A stretch of DNA of 64,000 bases from Bathymodiolus brooksi (lineage: Eukaryota; Mollusca; Bivalvia; Mytilida; Modiolidae), in NCBI GenBank assembly GCA_963680875.1, contig OY804578.1:102391689-102455688 (forward strand), read 5' to 3'. Shown here in pieces: positions 54,901 to 63,832 of the stretch. A model generated the notes under the pieces. It was not told where the DNA came from and searched no databases. It saw nothing but the letters and a program-made list of their open reading frames with translations. How positions within the stretch are numbered: the stretch's first letter is position 1; each line of letters begins with the position of its first letter. The position numbers and the translations under genes are program-made.

Positions 54901-57900
54901 TGATCTGATGTTAGAGGATTAAATCGGTATGTATCTGATGGTGGGGTTCATTGATCTCATGTCAGAGGATTAAATCGGTATGTATCTGATGGTGGGGTTC
55001 TTTGATCTCATGTTAGAGGATTAAATCGGTATGTATCTGATGGTGGAGTTCTTTGATCTGATGTCAGAGGATTAAATCGGTACGTATCTGATGGTGGGGT
55101 TCTTTGATCTGATGTTAGAGGATTAAATCGGTATGTATCTGATGGTGGGGTTCTTTGATCTGATGTTAGAGGATTAAATCGGTATGTATTTGATGGTGGA
55201 GTTCTTTGATCTCATGTTAGAGGATTAAATCGGTATGTATCTTATGGTGGAGTTCTTTGATCTGATGTCGGAGGATTAAATCGGTATGTATCTGATGGTG
55301 GGTTCCTTTCATCCGATGTCAGAGGATTAAATCGGTGTGTAGCTGATGGTGGGGTTCGTGTTAGAGGATTACATCGGTATGTATCTGATGGTGGGGTTCG
55401 TGTTAGAGGATTAAATCGTTATGTATCTGATGGTGGGGTTCTTTGATCTCATGTTAGAGGATTAAATCGTTATATATCTGATGATGGGGTTCTTTGATCT
55501 GATGTCAGAGGATTAAATCGGTATGTATCTAATGGTGGGGTTCTTTGATCTGATGTTAGAGGATTAAATTGGTATGTATATCATGGTGGGGTTCTTTGAT
55601 CTGATGTTAGAGGATTAAATTGTTATGTATCAGATGGTGGAGTTCTTTGATCTGATGTTAGAGGATTAAATCGGTATGTATCTGATGGTGGGGTTCTTTG
55701 ATCTGATGTTAGAGGATTAAATCGGTATGTATCAGATGGTGGGGTTCTTTGATCTGATGTTAGAGGAATAAATCGGTATGTATCTGATGGTGGGGTTCTT
55801 TGATCTCATGTCGGAGGATTAAATCGGTATGTATCTGATGGTGGGGTTCTATGATCTCATGCTAGAGGATTAAATCGGTATGTATCTGATGGTTGGGTTC
55901 TTTGATCTCAAGTTAGAGGATTAAATCGGTATATATCTGATGGTGGGGTTCTTTGATCTCTTGTTAGAGGAATACATCGGTATGTATCTGATGGTGGAGT
56001 TCTTCGATCTGATGTTAGAGGATTAAATCGGTATGTATCTGATGGTGGAGTTCTTTGATCTGATGTCAGAGGATTAAATCGTTATGTATCTGATGGTGGG
56101 GTTCTTTGGTCTGATGTCAGAGGATTAAATCGGTATGTATCTGATGGTGGGGTTCTTTGATCTGATGTCAGAGGATTAAATCGTTATGTATCTGATAGTG
56201 TGGTTCTTTGATCTGATGTCAGAGGATTAAATCGGTATGTATCTGATGGTGGGTTCCTTTGATCTGATGTCAGAGGATTAAATCGGTATGTATCTGATGG
56301 TGGAGTTCTTTGATCTGATGTTAGAGGATTAAATCGGGTGATTAAATTGGTATGTATCTGATGGTGGAATTCTTTGATCTGATGTTAGAGGATTAAATCG
56401 GTGTGTATCTGATCGTGGGGTTCTTTAATCTGATGTTAGAGGATTCAATCGGTATGTATCTCATGGTGGGGTTCTTTGACCTCATGTTAGAGGATTAAAT
56501 CGGTATGTATCTGATGGTGTGGTTCTTTGATCTGATGTTAGAGGATTAAATCGGTATGTATCTGATGGTGGGGTTCATTGATCTCATGTCAGAGGATTAA
56601 ATCGGTATGTATCTGATGGTGGGGTTCTTTGATCTGATGTTAGAGGATTGAATCGGTATGTATCTGATGGTGGGGTTCTTTGATCTGATGTTAGAGGATT
56701 AAATCGGTATGTATCTGATGGTGGGGTTCATTGATCTCATGTCAGAGGATTAAATCGGTATGTATCTGATGGTGGGGTTCTTTGATCTGATGTTAGAGGA
56801 TTAAATCGGTATGTATCTGATGGTGGGGTTCTTTGATCTGATGTTAGAGGATTAAATCGGTATGTATCTGATGGTGGGGTTCTTTGATCTCATGTTAGAG
56901 GATTAAATCGGTATGTATCTGATGGTGGAGTTCTTTGATCTGATGTTAGAGGATTAAATCGGTATGTATCTCATGGTGGTGTTCTTTGATCTGATGTCAG
57001 AGGATTAAATCGGTATGTATCTGATGGTGGAGTTCTTTGATCTGATGTTAGAGGATTAAATCGGTATGTATCTCATGGTGGGGTTCTTTGATCTGATGTC
57101 AGAGGATTAAATCGGTATGTATCTGATCGTGGGGTTCTTTGATCTGATGTTAGAGGATTAAATCGGTATGTATCTCATGGTGGGGTTCTTTGATCTCATG
57201 TTAGAGGATTAAATCGGTATGTATCTGATGGTGGAGTTCTTTGATCTCATGTTAGAGGATTAAATCGGTATGTATCTGATGGTGGGGTTCTTTGATCTGA
57301 TGTTAGAGGATTGAATCGGTATGTATCTGATGGTGGGGTTCTTTGATCTGATGTTAGAGGATTAAATCGGTATGTATCTGATGGTGGGGTTCTTTGATCT
57401 GATGTTAGAGGATTAAATCGGTATGTATCTGATGGTGGGGTTCATTGATCTCATGTCAGAGGATTAAATCGGTATGTATCTGATGGTGGGGTTCTTTGAT
57501 CTCATGTTAGAGGATTAAATCGGTATGTATCTGATGGTGGAGTTCTTTGATCTGATGTCAGAGGATTAAATCGGTACGTATCTGATGGTGGGGTTCTTTG
57601 ATCTGATGTTAGAGGATTAAATCGGTATGTATCTCATGGTGGGGTTCTTTGATCTGATGTTAGAGGATTAAATCGGTATGTATTTGATGGTGGAGTTCTT
57701 TGATCTCATGTTAGAGGATTAAATCGGTATGTATCTGATGGTGGGGTTCTTTGATCTGATGTTAGAGGATTAAATCGGTATGTATCTCATGGTGGGGTTC
57801 TTTGATCTGATGTCAGAGGATTAAATCGGTATGTATCTGATGGTGGGGTTCTTTGATCTCATGCTAGAGGATTAAATCGGTATGTATCTGATGGTGGGTT

Positions 57901-58055
57901 CCTTTGATCTGATGTTGGAGGATTACATCGGTATGTATCTGATGGTGGGGTTCTTTGATCTCATGTTAGAGGATTAAATCGGTATGTATCTGATGGTGGG
58001 GTTCTTTGATCTGATGTCAGAGGATTAAATCGGTATGTATCTGATGGTGGGGTTC
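51916..58055 (+). repeat. Right-edge zone with 1,883-bp block repeat
   Basis: The 50-bp monomers disappear here, while 64-bp-type monomers (near 52,050, 54,445 and 56,330) and GTGTGTATCTGATCGTGG monomers return. A block from about 53.2 kb recurs 1,883 bp later: the 42-bp monomer at 53,475 pairs with 55,358 and TGATCTCTTG at 54,071 pairs with 55,954. At its left end the offset is 1,832 (GGTACG near 53,246 and 55,078), one monomer less. The last monomers before 58,055 are canonical, not decayed. Confidence 0.82.
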
Positions 58056-58135
58056 GAGTTGCACATCGTTATATATTTGTTGCTTGTGTGTTTTGTTGTG
58101 TTTGAGCAGTTGGATAAAAGGTATATTAGGTGGGG
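58047..58135 (+). other. Array edge; possible truncated copy of an interspersed repeat
   Basis: The satellite leaves register inside a monomer at GTGGGGTTCG (58,047-58,056). The following T- and G-rich 60 bp share, in the same order, short motifs with the repeat fragment at 61,092 onward: GTGGGGTTC, then a GTT/C-rich stretch, then TTTTGT, then AGCAGTTG (58,105 and 61,173). The spacing is shorter here (58 versus 81 bp). The resemblance is weak and could be chance. Confidence 0.3.
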
Positions 58136-58136
58136 T

Positions 58137-58330
58137 GGGTTTATGGTGTTCAACGGCATTTGCAAAATTATTTCAGTGTCGTGGCGCTCAGTTTGTTTAG
58201 TGGAGGAAACTCGAGTACCCTGAGCAAACCAGCGACCTGTCGCAAGTCACTGACAAACTTGATTACATAATATTGTATTAAGTACACCTCGCCATGAGCG
58301 GGTTTCGAACTCACTACGCTAGGTATATTT
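58137..58330 (+). mobile_element. Mollusc-type interspersed repeat, copy A
   Basis: The stretch beginning TTATGGTGTTCAACGGC and containing TGGAGGAAACTCGAGTACCC, AAACCAGCGACCTG and CGCAAGTCACTGACAAAC matches copy B at 59,012-59,240 along most of its length. It ends in GCGGGTTTCGAACTC, which on the minus strand reads GTTCGAAAC, a fit to the RNA polymerase III B-box pattern; I see no properly spaced A box, so a tRNA-derived SINE is not shown. From memory, sequences of this kind (GGAGGAAACCGGAGTACCCGG type) are very common in mollusc genomes. Class and full length are uncertain. Confidence 0.65.
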
Positions 58331-59005
58331 TTATAAAGCTATGATTATTTCCAACCCAGAGGCATGAATGTACTATGTGGTATAAGATTTTGTTTTAGAA
58401 TAAACCATTACAGTAAAGATATCAAAAAGCATTTAATGGCCATCAATTTGATACTTTCAAATAAGAATATTGAACAATTTGGAGATACATTGTATCTCTT
58501 GTGAAATATTTGTCCCTGATGATATCATCCACCCAGGAATCAGTGTGTCTGCACTGATATGTTTACAGTTCCTAAATCATATCATTATTATTAAATCTAG
58601 GGTTCTTCTTTTTCATCAGGTATGGGTCATCATAGCCGATTTCGATTATCTTGTTTAGACAACTCTGGTTTTTATGCTTCAAATTGCTTTTAATTTATTT
58701 TGCTTTCCATTTTTTAGTAGATACATATACCTGATGAAATAAAAACCTAAATATCAAATTGAATAACCTTCATCGGCAATGCTCGAAGTCAAAAGATAAA
58801 AAAAAAAATAATTTAAACGGTTTTTGGGAGCAAGAAAACCAAAGGGACTAAACAGGATACCTCAAAATCAGTTTAGATCACCCATGATTGAGAGAGGGGA
58901 ACCTTAAAATGTCAATATTATGAAGGAAAGTTACTCCAGAAACGTGTCGTGCACACTAAGTTTCATATCTAGGCTATTTTGTCTTAAGGTTATTCCTATT
59001 TGACA
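58331..59005. other. AT-rich flank, no gene recognised
   Basis: Only short frames occur here, such as a 62-codon frame at 58,470-58,658 that has no recognisable motif and AT-biased composition. There is an 11-base A run at 58,798-58,808. I find no RNA gene or promoter signal I would defend. Confidence 0.7.
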
Positions 59006-59011
59006 TAAATA

Positions 59012-59240
59012 GGATAAGGGTTAGGGTTATGGTGTTAAATGCCACTTTCAACAATATTTCAGTTATATCTTGGCGGTCAGTTTTATTGGTGGAGGAAACT
59101 GGAGTACTCAGAGAAAACCACCGACCTGCCGCAAGTCACTAACTACTTTTATCATATAACGTTGTATCGAGTGCATCTAGTGATGATAGACACCGATTGC
59201 ATAGGTAGTCATAAATCCGACTACCATACGATCACGACCA
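59012..59240 (+). mobile_element. Mollusc-type interspersed repeat, copy B
   Basis: This copy begins around GGTTAGGGTTATGGTGTTAAA and contains CAACAATATTTCAGTTATAT, GGCGGTCAGTTTTATTGG, TGGAGGAAACTGGAGTACTC and AAAACCACCGACCTGCCGC. It is closer to the form I remember from mollusc genomes than copy A is, which has lost or changed parts of its first third. The 71-codon frame at 59,039-59,254 is simply this repeat read in one frame and is not a gene. Its 3' part has lost the TTCGAAC motif seen in copy A. Confidence 0.68.
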
Positions 59241-59422
59241 CGACAACATCTTGACATGAATATAATTTAGCTAACATGTAATATATTGTGAAGTGTGACA
59301 ATTAATTTTATGATAGACCTTAATAATGTCTTTTCGTTTAAAGTAACCAGTAGAATTAAGACAAGCATCTAAGTATCTTAATACAAAAACATTAATATGA
59401 AAATGGTGTACTTCCAGAGAAA
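59241..59422. other. Spacer between repeat B and the microsatellite
   Basis: AT-rich sequence with no frame or motif of note. Confidence 0.6.
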
Positions 59423-59463
59423 CATCAATCAATCAATCAATCAATCCATTAATCAATCAATCA
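59423..59463 (+). repeat. (ATCA)n microsatellite
   Basis: About ten ATCA units occur with one interruption (CCATTA) in the middle. This is a simple tetranucleotide repeat, likely polymorphic in length. Confidence 0.95.
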
Positions 59464-61035
59464 TGTCAATTTGATACTATACAACCTATTTTTTTCAGAT
59501 CCTAAAGAGGCAGAATACAATTGACATCCTAGGGTAAATTTATGAAATGTGTAAATAATTCTAACCTATTCAATGGACCAGTTCCGAAATAGAGATCTCG
59601 GTGAACAAATTGTGTTTGTTCCGAATATTAGCTTTGCTTGATGTAATCATCCTAGTAGTTGACATATATTTGCTCTTGATAAATTCAACTGATAAACTGA
59701 TGAAAATGAATAGGTGATAGGTCATTGTGGATATATCGGCTCATGCATCTCAAAATGCGTCTGCGAAATATCAGCCCATAGTCTAGAACATATCGTCGGT
59801 TCTATGTATTAGTCAATTCAGACCGTAGGAATAGAAGTAGGCAGCGTTGCTATGTGTGAATGGTAGACATGTCGACCGTATATTAATATATAATCAATGC
59901 TTCTTTATGAAGCCATGGAAAAAGGGCAAACTCTTTATGGAAAACAAAGTCGTTTTAAATTTGTTTTAAAATATAGTTTTATATATACTGTAAATATTAT
60001 ATTTAGCCTTCATAATTATTAAAAAAAAACAATAAAAAATAGGAATAATAAAACCCATTCTATTGTTATTTTTAGTAGAGGATGTGCTATGGGTATATTG
60101 AAATAAATATCACTACTCCGTGTTACGAACACTCTTAATGTAATGTTGAAAGTCTGAAAGCCTTAGTTTTAGCTTTATTATAGGAAACATTGTACCCTAA
60201 CTTTGTACAAAATAATTCACTAACGAGGGATATGTAATTTCTCCCGTTTTAATAGACATTTTTTTTTATAAAAAGTTACATATTCTAGCTAATTATATCA
60301 AATATTGAGAACATTGGTTAGTACGCATAAGGCAAAGCATCTTTAATCTTAGAAAACCAAGATCCAGACACTAATTTTGTTTTTGTTTTTGTGACATATC
60401 GAATCCTATCTCTGTAATTTCTGTATAAAACAATGAGATGCCCCATGTTAAAACGAAATATTATCGCTCCTATAGTTATGTCCTTTTTGTGTTTTTCTCT
60501 TTTGTTTTATTTGTGTTTTGTTTTGTTTTCTGTAACCTTTTAGGGAAGACAAAATCATTATGTATTGTAAATCGTATGTATGTCTTTTTCACGATGAAAA
60601 ATAAACGGTTCTTAATCTTGTTATTATGTTTCATTTTTCGCCAACTTTAGCGATCAAGAATACAAATAAGGTTCGTGACATATGTGATTGGAGTTTTATA
60701 GCTTTCCAAATATCTACCCGAAGCCAAAGTAAAAAGTAATATCACATAATGTAATTGATTAGAGTAGATAACAACAGTAACATATATACACTGTAAAGAC
60801 AACGGAAATAGTGACTAGATGGTGTGATCATTCCAATAATCACATTATCCATCATATTAACCAACAAAATACCACCCCTTTCGCAAAAAGATTTACCATT
60901 GTTAATTGTTAACAGTGCAATGATTGTGACTTAGCAGGAATGCATACGCGAGTATCTATTACTCATACAAGCGGCATTCGTCTGAATGATTCATTAAAGA
61001 AGGTAACCGTGAAGTAATGGAGCAATATTGCCACT
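59464..61035. other. AT-rich flank, nothing gene-like recognised
   Basis: The interval holds T- and A-rich stretches, including A9 at 60,021-60,029 and repeated TTTTG near 60,378. A 70-codon frame at 60,438-60,650 encodes a phenylalanine- and valine-rich peptide that reflects poly-T composition rather than a membrane protein I can identify. I see no tRNA-like fold. Confidence 0.7.
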
Positions 61036-61228
61036 AGTGGAATAGGAACTGCTTGCCTTTCCGGAGCACATGAGTTCACCCCCGGATCTTAGTGGGGTTC
61101 ATGTTACTCGATCTTTAGTTTTAAGTGTATATTTTGTAGATCGTTGTTTGTCTTATTGTACTTTTTCTTTTTAGCAGTTGTGTTGTCAGTTCTTTTTCGA
61201 TACACGGATTCTGATATCTTCAAATGTT
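61036..61228 (+). mobile_element. Bivalve-type interspersed repeat fragment
   Basis: Motifs in order are AACTGCTTGCCTTTCCGGAG, CACATGAGTTCACCCCC, TAGTGGGGTTCATGTTACTC, CTTTAGTTTT, TTGTTTGTCTTATTGTA, TTTTAGCAGTTGTGTTGTCA and GTTCTTTTTCGATACACGG. From memory, this string of motifs closely follows a dispersed repeat found many times in mussel genomic sequences, usually with GGGTTCGTGTTGCTC and a TTTTTAGCCATGG-like stretch. I do not know the element class; it may be the non-coding tail of a larger transposon. This copy is diverged and looks inactive. Confidence 0.65.
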
Positions 61229-62194
61229 TTTACATGTTTATTATATTTCTTTCATTTGATGTGCATGACATGTGGTACACATTCATTTTGTAAGAGTTAT
61301 AATAGTATTTAAGTTAATCAATTGGGAAATTATATACCAAGCAGTACTTACAGGATCAATAAGGAAAACTGTTATCATTATAAAATGATTGATTTTTTTA
61401 TCCCTTTATTGAATAGCGCTAAACGTTGTTGTGATAATGAATATTCCATTGAAAATAGATTTCTTAGCAATGGTGAAAAATGAGAAAATCTATAAAATCT
61501 ATATTACTAACAAATAACATTACAGAGAAGAAACTTCTATTATCCCCCTTTTTCACTATCTTTGCAACATATACCTCAACAACTGAGTAATAGCGGTGAT
61601 AGACAAGATATGGACGTAAATGAACATGAGAGGTAATTCAATTTTATATCTAGACATAAATGAAACTTGCCGTAGTTACCGTATAAATGATAGCATATCG
61701 TCATATATAGGTGACCATTTTGAGGGACGCTTTATGATGGACCATATTTCCCATTCAGCTGACATTAAGATGAGGATCATTCCATTGTTCTCGAGGGGTG
61801 GTTATGCAGTGCTGATCGACACATTCCAATACCATTAAAGACTGACATGTGTATAAGATTGCACATTGTACCTGTACACTCGATACAATAGCAATGATCG
61901 CGAAAATGCCCTCCATGGAACAAGATGGCAGCTTTAACACAGGACCATATGGGAGGACGAACGACGGAACTACCCTAAGGAAAAATGAACGTATTCACAT
62001 TTGTTCTGTTTATTTACATGATGCTTTGAATTTTAATGATTCTGAAGAACAATGTGTTATTTCCAAATATGAAATCTAAAGCTGCAAATTTGCAATAGTT
62101 TGAACACAAATGCTCATGTCCACAGCCATTTAAGTAATGAAATATTAGTTACGGTAATCTAAATCGTAAATCGGCTAACATTGTTTAATAATTA
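61229..62194. other. AT-rich flank with short unsupported frames
   Basis: Three overlapping short frames occur (61,620-61,838 and 61,849-62,079 on +; 61,755-61,940 on -). None has a recognisable domain, repeat or signal peptide, and the two + frames are separated by stop codons. The concentration of frames between 61.6 and 62.08 kb follows a local rise in GC, which could be an old coding or transposon segment, but nothing supports calling a gene. Confidence 0.6.
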
Positions 62195-62386
62195 GAGTAT
62201 AACCTTTCCGAGTTGATATATATCGGTGAAACGAAAGGAAGACTACACAAGCGAAGATTCGGTTATCGATCTGGTATCAATAACAATATTAAAGATATTT
62301 TACCAACATGTCTGATTAATCGATCCTTTCAATGGCAGTTTGCATCATCAACAAATTATATCATAGGACTACCAATCCAGACGTAA
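62195..62386 (+). pseudogene. GIY-YIG endonuclease remnant, Penelope-like retroelement
   Basis: A frame of 63 codons bounded by stops and lacking a start methionine contains YIGETKGRLHKR (codons 9-20 of the frame) followed by FGYRSGINNN. In Penelope-like retroelements and related GIY-YIG proteins the second core strand and following helix read as Y-[VI]-G-E-T-K/S-x-x-L-x-x-R-x-x-x-H-[RK]-x-x-I; here the YIGET core, the leucine and arginine positions and the R-S-G-I-N-N run fit, while the usual histidine of the E/GHR segment is tyrosine. The upstream GIY strand, the zinc-finger-like cysteines and all of the reverse transcriptase are missing, and the downstream part soon loses resemblance. It is therefore a dead fragment. 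The role in an intact element is target-site nicking for retrotransposition. Chance similarity is possible but less likely given the length of the match. Confidence 0.6.
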
Positions 62387-62625
62387 CAAGACCTTTCCGT
62401 AGACAAAAGCAAGACTACTGAGTAACATAATTAGAGACACCCTATAATTGTAACAACAAAATTGATGGCATATGTATTCTCTCTAAGCATGCATTTACCT
62501 CAGTGAATCGGCGTAGACGATGCTATGATCATCATCATTACTAGTATATATCACCTATATCCTACATGATATTTCATTACTATCTTCATTTATTTCAATA
62601 ATACTGTATATTATACTTGTACATC
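62387..62625. other. AT-rich sequence after the endonuclease remnant
   Basis: No frame or motif was recognised. It could include the rest of the decayed retroelement, but I cannot show this. Confidence 0.5.
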
Positions 62626-62700
62626 AAGTCAAATACGTGACACTGATTGGACACTAAGTCAATACATGACACTGCACTGATTGCACCCCAAGTCAATAAT
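62626..62700 (+). repeat. Short tandem repeat, 30-34 bp unit, about 2.3 copies
   Basis: AAGTCAA starts recur at 62,626, 62,656 and 62,690. The first two units share AAGTCAA-TAC-TGACACT and GATTG-CAC, the second with four extra bases (TGCA). The third is partial. Confidence 0.8.
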
Positions 62701-63500
62701 TGTATCTGACCAATTTACGTCTCTTTGTTAAATATTAGACCACTATTTATGTTTATAAAGTCATGTATTACTTTGCATTGTTGCCTTTTTATCAATGACA
62801 TTGAAGTAATTGAAGAATGTAAAACGTTTTAGAATTACGAACAAAAGATTGTGTCCTTTGTTCGTATCTGAAATTGAGTCACCCGACAAACATAATTTTT
62901 AATATATTACGTGTATTCTAATTTTCAAACAATTGAGCAAGATTTGAGAATCTTTAATTCATTTTTATTCGTCTGTTCCATTTTAAAATAATTACAAGTA
63001 TGGTAATGAAAAATTATACAATTTAATTGGTTCATTCTCGACCTCTATTCTTCAAATACCACCCAGTGATTTGATATATCTTTAGTATGGTATTTGTGAA
63101 AATATTTACAAAGTGTCAATTGGAAATCTAAGATGACCACCGCCGAAATGAACTAAAGCTTTTCTATTAAGAAATTACAGTTTTCGTTGAATGCAAATGA
63201 TTCATGACTGATCATTAATTCCAGATATCTGATCCACTAGTTCCATTTTTCCATATTGTCACTCTTGAAAAGTATAAGAACGACGTTTGTTTCTGCTTTG
63301 TTCATTGTAATTTGGCAGTTGGTTTGGACTTTTTGACATTGCTGGATAAGCACAATATACGTACATTTTCGTTGTGAAACAGGCTAGAAAAAATATACAA
63401 GGATTTGCATTTTTACCTGTTTCTATAGCTTATACAGATATTATATATGTTCCTGCGAAATCAGAAACAAATACGACGCTTAATTAATACTTGGCATATG
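62701..63500. other. AT-rich flank, no feature recognised
   Basis: No frame over 60 codons and no RNA-like structure was seen. The composition suits intergenic DNA upstream of a gene. Confidence 0.6.
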
Positions 63501-63504
63501 TGAT

Positions 63505-63514
63505 CTATAAAAGG
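63505..63514 (+). promoter_or_regulatory. Candidate TATA box (CTATAAAAGG)
   Basis: CTATAAAAGG is a full match to the metazoan TATA consensus, set in mixed rather than purely AT sequence. A transcript would start about 30 bp downstream, near 63,535-63,540, where CCATAAC loosely resembles an initiator. It precedes the strong splice donor at 63,833 by about 300 bp, a reasonable first-exon length. In an AT-rich genome such matches also occur by chance. Confidence 0.4.
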
Positions 63515-63739
63515 TCGCACTAAATTGAGTAGTGCCATAACACACGTCCAATATTACCATCTATTTTCGGATGGGCTTGTATTCTTGAAATGAGTAAACT
63601 TATGAAAAGGTTACTAATTTTGCACAGATCCAGCAGGATCCAGTGAGTATGGTTCAGTTGACTGCTCTTTTATAATTAGCTTTCATATCATAAATAGTAT
63701 TGAGCCAAGGGCTTTGTTAGCTTTGTTTGACCATTACAG

Positions 63740-63832
63740 AGTCGTGTAAAGTGAGTGAAAGACATCGGAAAATTAAGGGAAATGGTCTCTATATCTCGGG
63801 ATTTACTGAGGCACTGTCCTTAAAACGTCCAG
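63740..63832 (+). other. Candidate exon ending at a strong splice donor
   Basis: CCAG/GTAAGTGG at 63,829-63,840 is a near-perfect 5' splice donor. On the left, a pyrimidine-leaning stretch ending TTTGACCATTACAG could serve as an acceptor, giving a 93-bp exon. One frame is open through it (starting at 63,742), ending with GLYISGFTEALSLKRP and leaving one base before the junction; the other two frames stop. Alternatively this is the 3' part of a first exon that begins near the TATA box at 63,505 and is untranslated, since the ATGs in that stretch open only very short frames. I do not recognise the peptide. The gene, if real, continues beyond the window. Confidence 0.35.

Larger units (their letters stand above)
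1..58055 (+). repeat. Satellite array, about 51-bp monomer, open at left end
   Basis: A head-to-tail array fills this interval without any interruption or inversion that I can see. The typical monomer is 51 bp: it begins GATCTGATG, passes through GAGGATTAAATCGG and TATCTGATGG, and ends GGGGTTCTTT. About 1,100 copies fit. The octamer ATCTGATG occurs twice per monomer (near bases 2-9 and 33-40), so the unit may itself descend from a shorter duplicated motif. The + strand carries about 16 G to 4 C and 20 T to 11 A per monomer. Variation clusters at a few positions (TTA/TCA/TTT after GATG; CTGATG/CTCATG; CGGT/CGTT/AGGT/TGGT; TGTAT/TATAT/GCAT), while GAGGATTAAAT is nearly constant. Length variants of 64, 52, 50 and 42 bp recur. 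The array starts before the window. Function unknown; structural or centromere-like, pericentromeric or subtelomeric roles are all possible and not shown. Confidence 0.98.

Noticed and set aside
1..58055. CRISPR array
   Set aside because: Regular spacing is present, but there are no unique spacers: the whole 51 bp is repeated, and the flank is eukaryotic.
1..58055. Hammerhead ribozyme satellite
   Set aside because: CTGATG occurs twice per monomer and CTGATGA occurs in some variants, but the required GAAA box and the surrounding stems are absent on either strand.
1..58055. G-quadruplex array
   Set aside because: Each monomer has one run of four G and otherwise only GG pairs separated by long loops, too weak for a confident quadruplex call.
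1..58055. CENP-B box or known centromeric motif
   Set aside because: I see no match to the CENP-B box core in the monomer or its variants; a centromeric role cannot be read from sequence alone.
58035..58223. 62-codon frame across the array edge
   Set aside because: It begins in the last satellite monomer and runs into repeat copy A; it has no domain.
58296..58320. tRNA gene or fragment
   Set aside because: The TTCGAAC core resembles a T-loop/B box, but no cloverleaf or correctly spaced A box can be drawn around it.
59008..59026. Interstitial telomere repeat (GGGTTAGGGTTA)
   Set aside because: Only about two units occur and they sit at the start of interspersed repeat copy B.
59039..59254. 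71-codon frame
   Set aside because: It lies within interspersed repeat copy B and ends in a threonine run from ACGACCACGACAAC; not a gene.
60438..60650. Small hydrophobic protein of 70 residues
   Set aside because: The F/V/L-rich peptide follows directly from TTTTG-rich sequence; no start context or neighbour supports it.
61620..62079. Two adjacent short + strand frames and one minus-strand frame
   Set aside because: No recognisable motif; the frames are separated by stops and differ in phase, and the minus-strand frame overlaps both.
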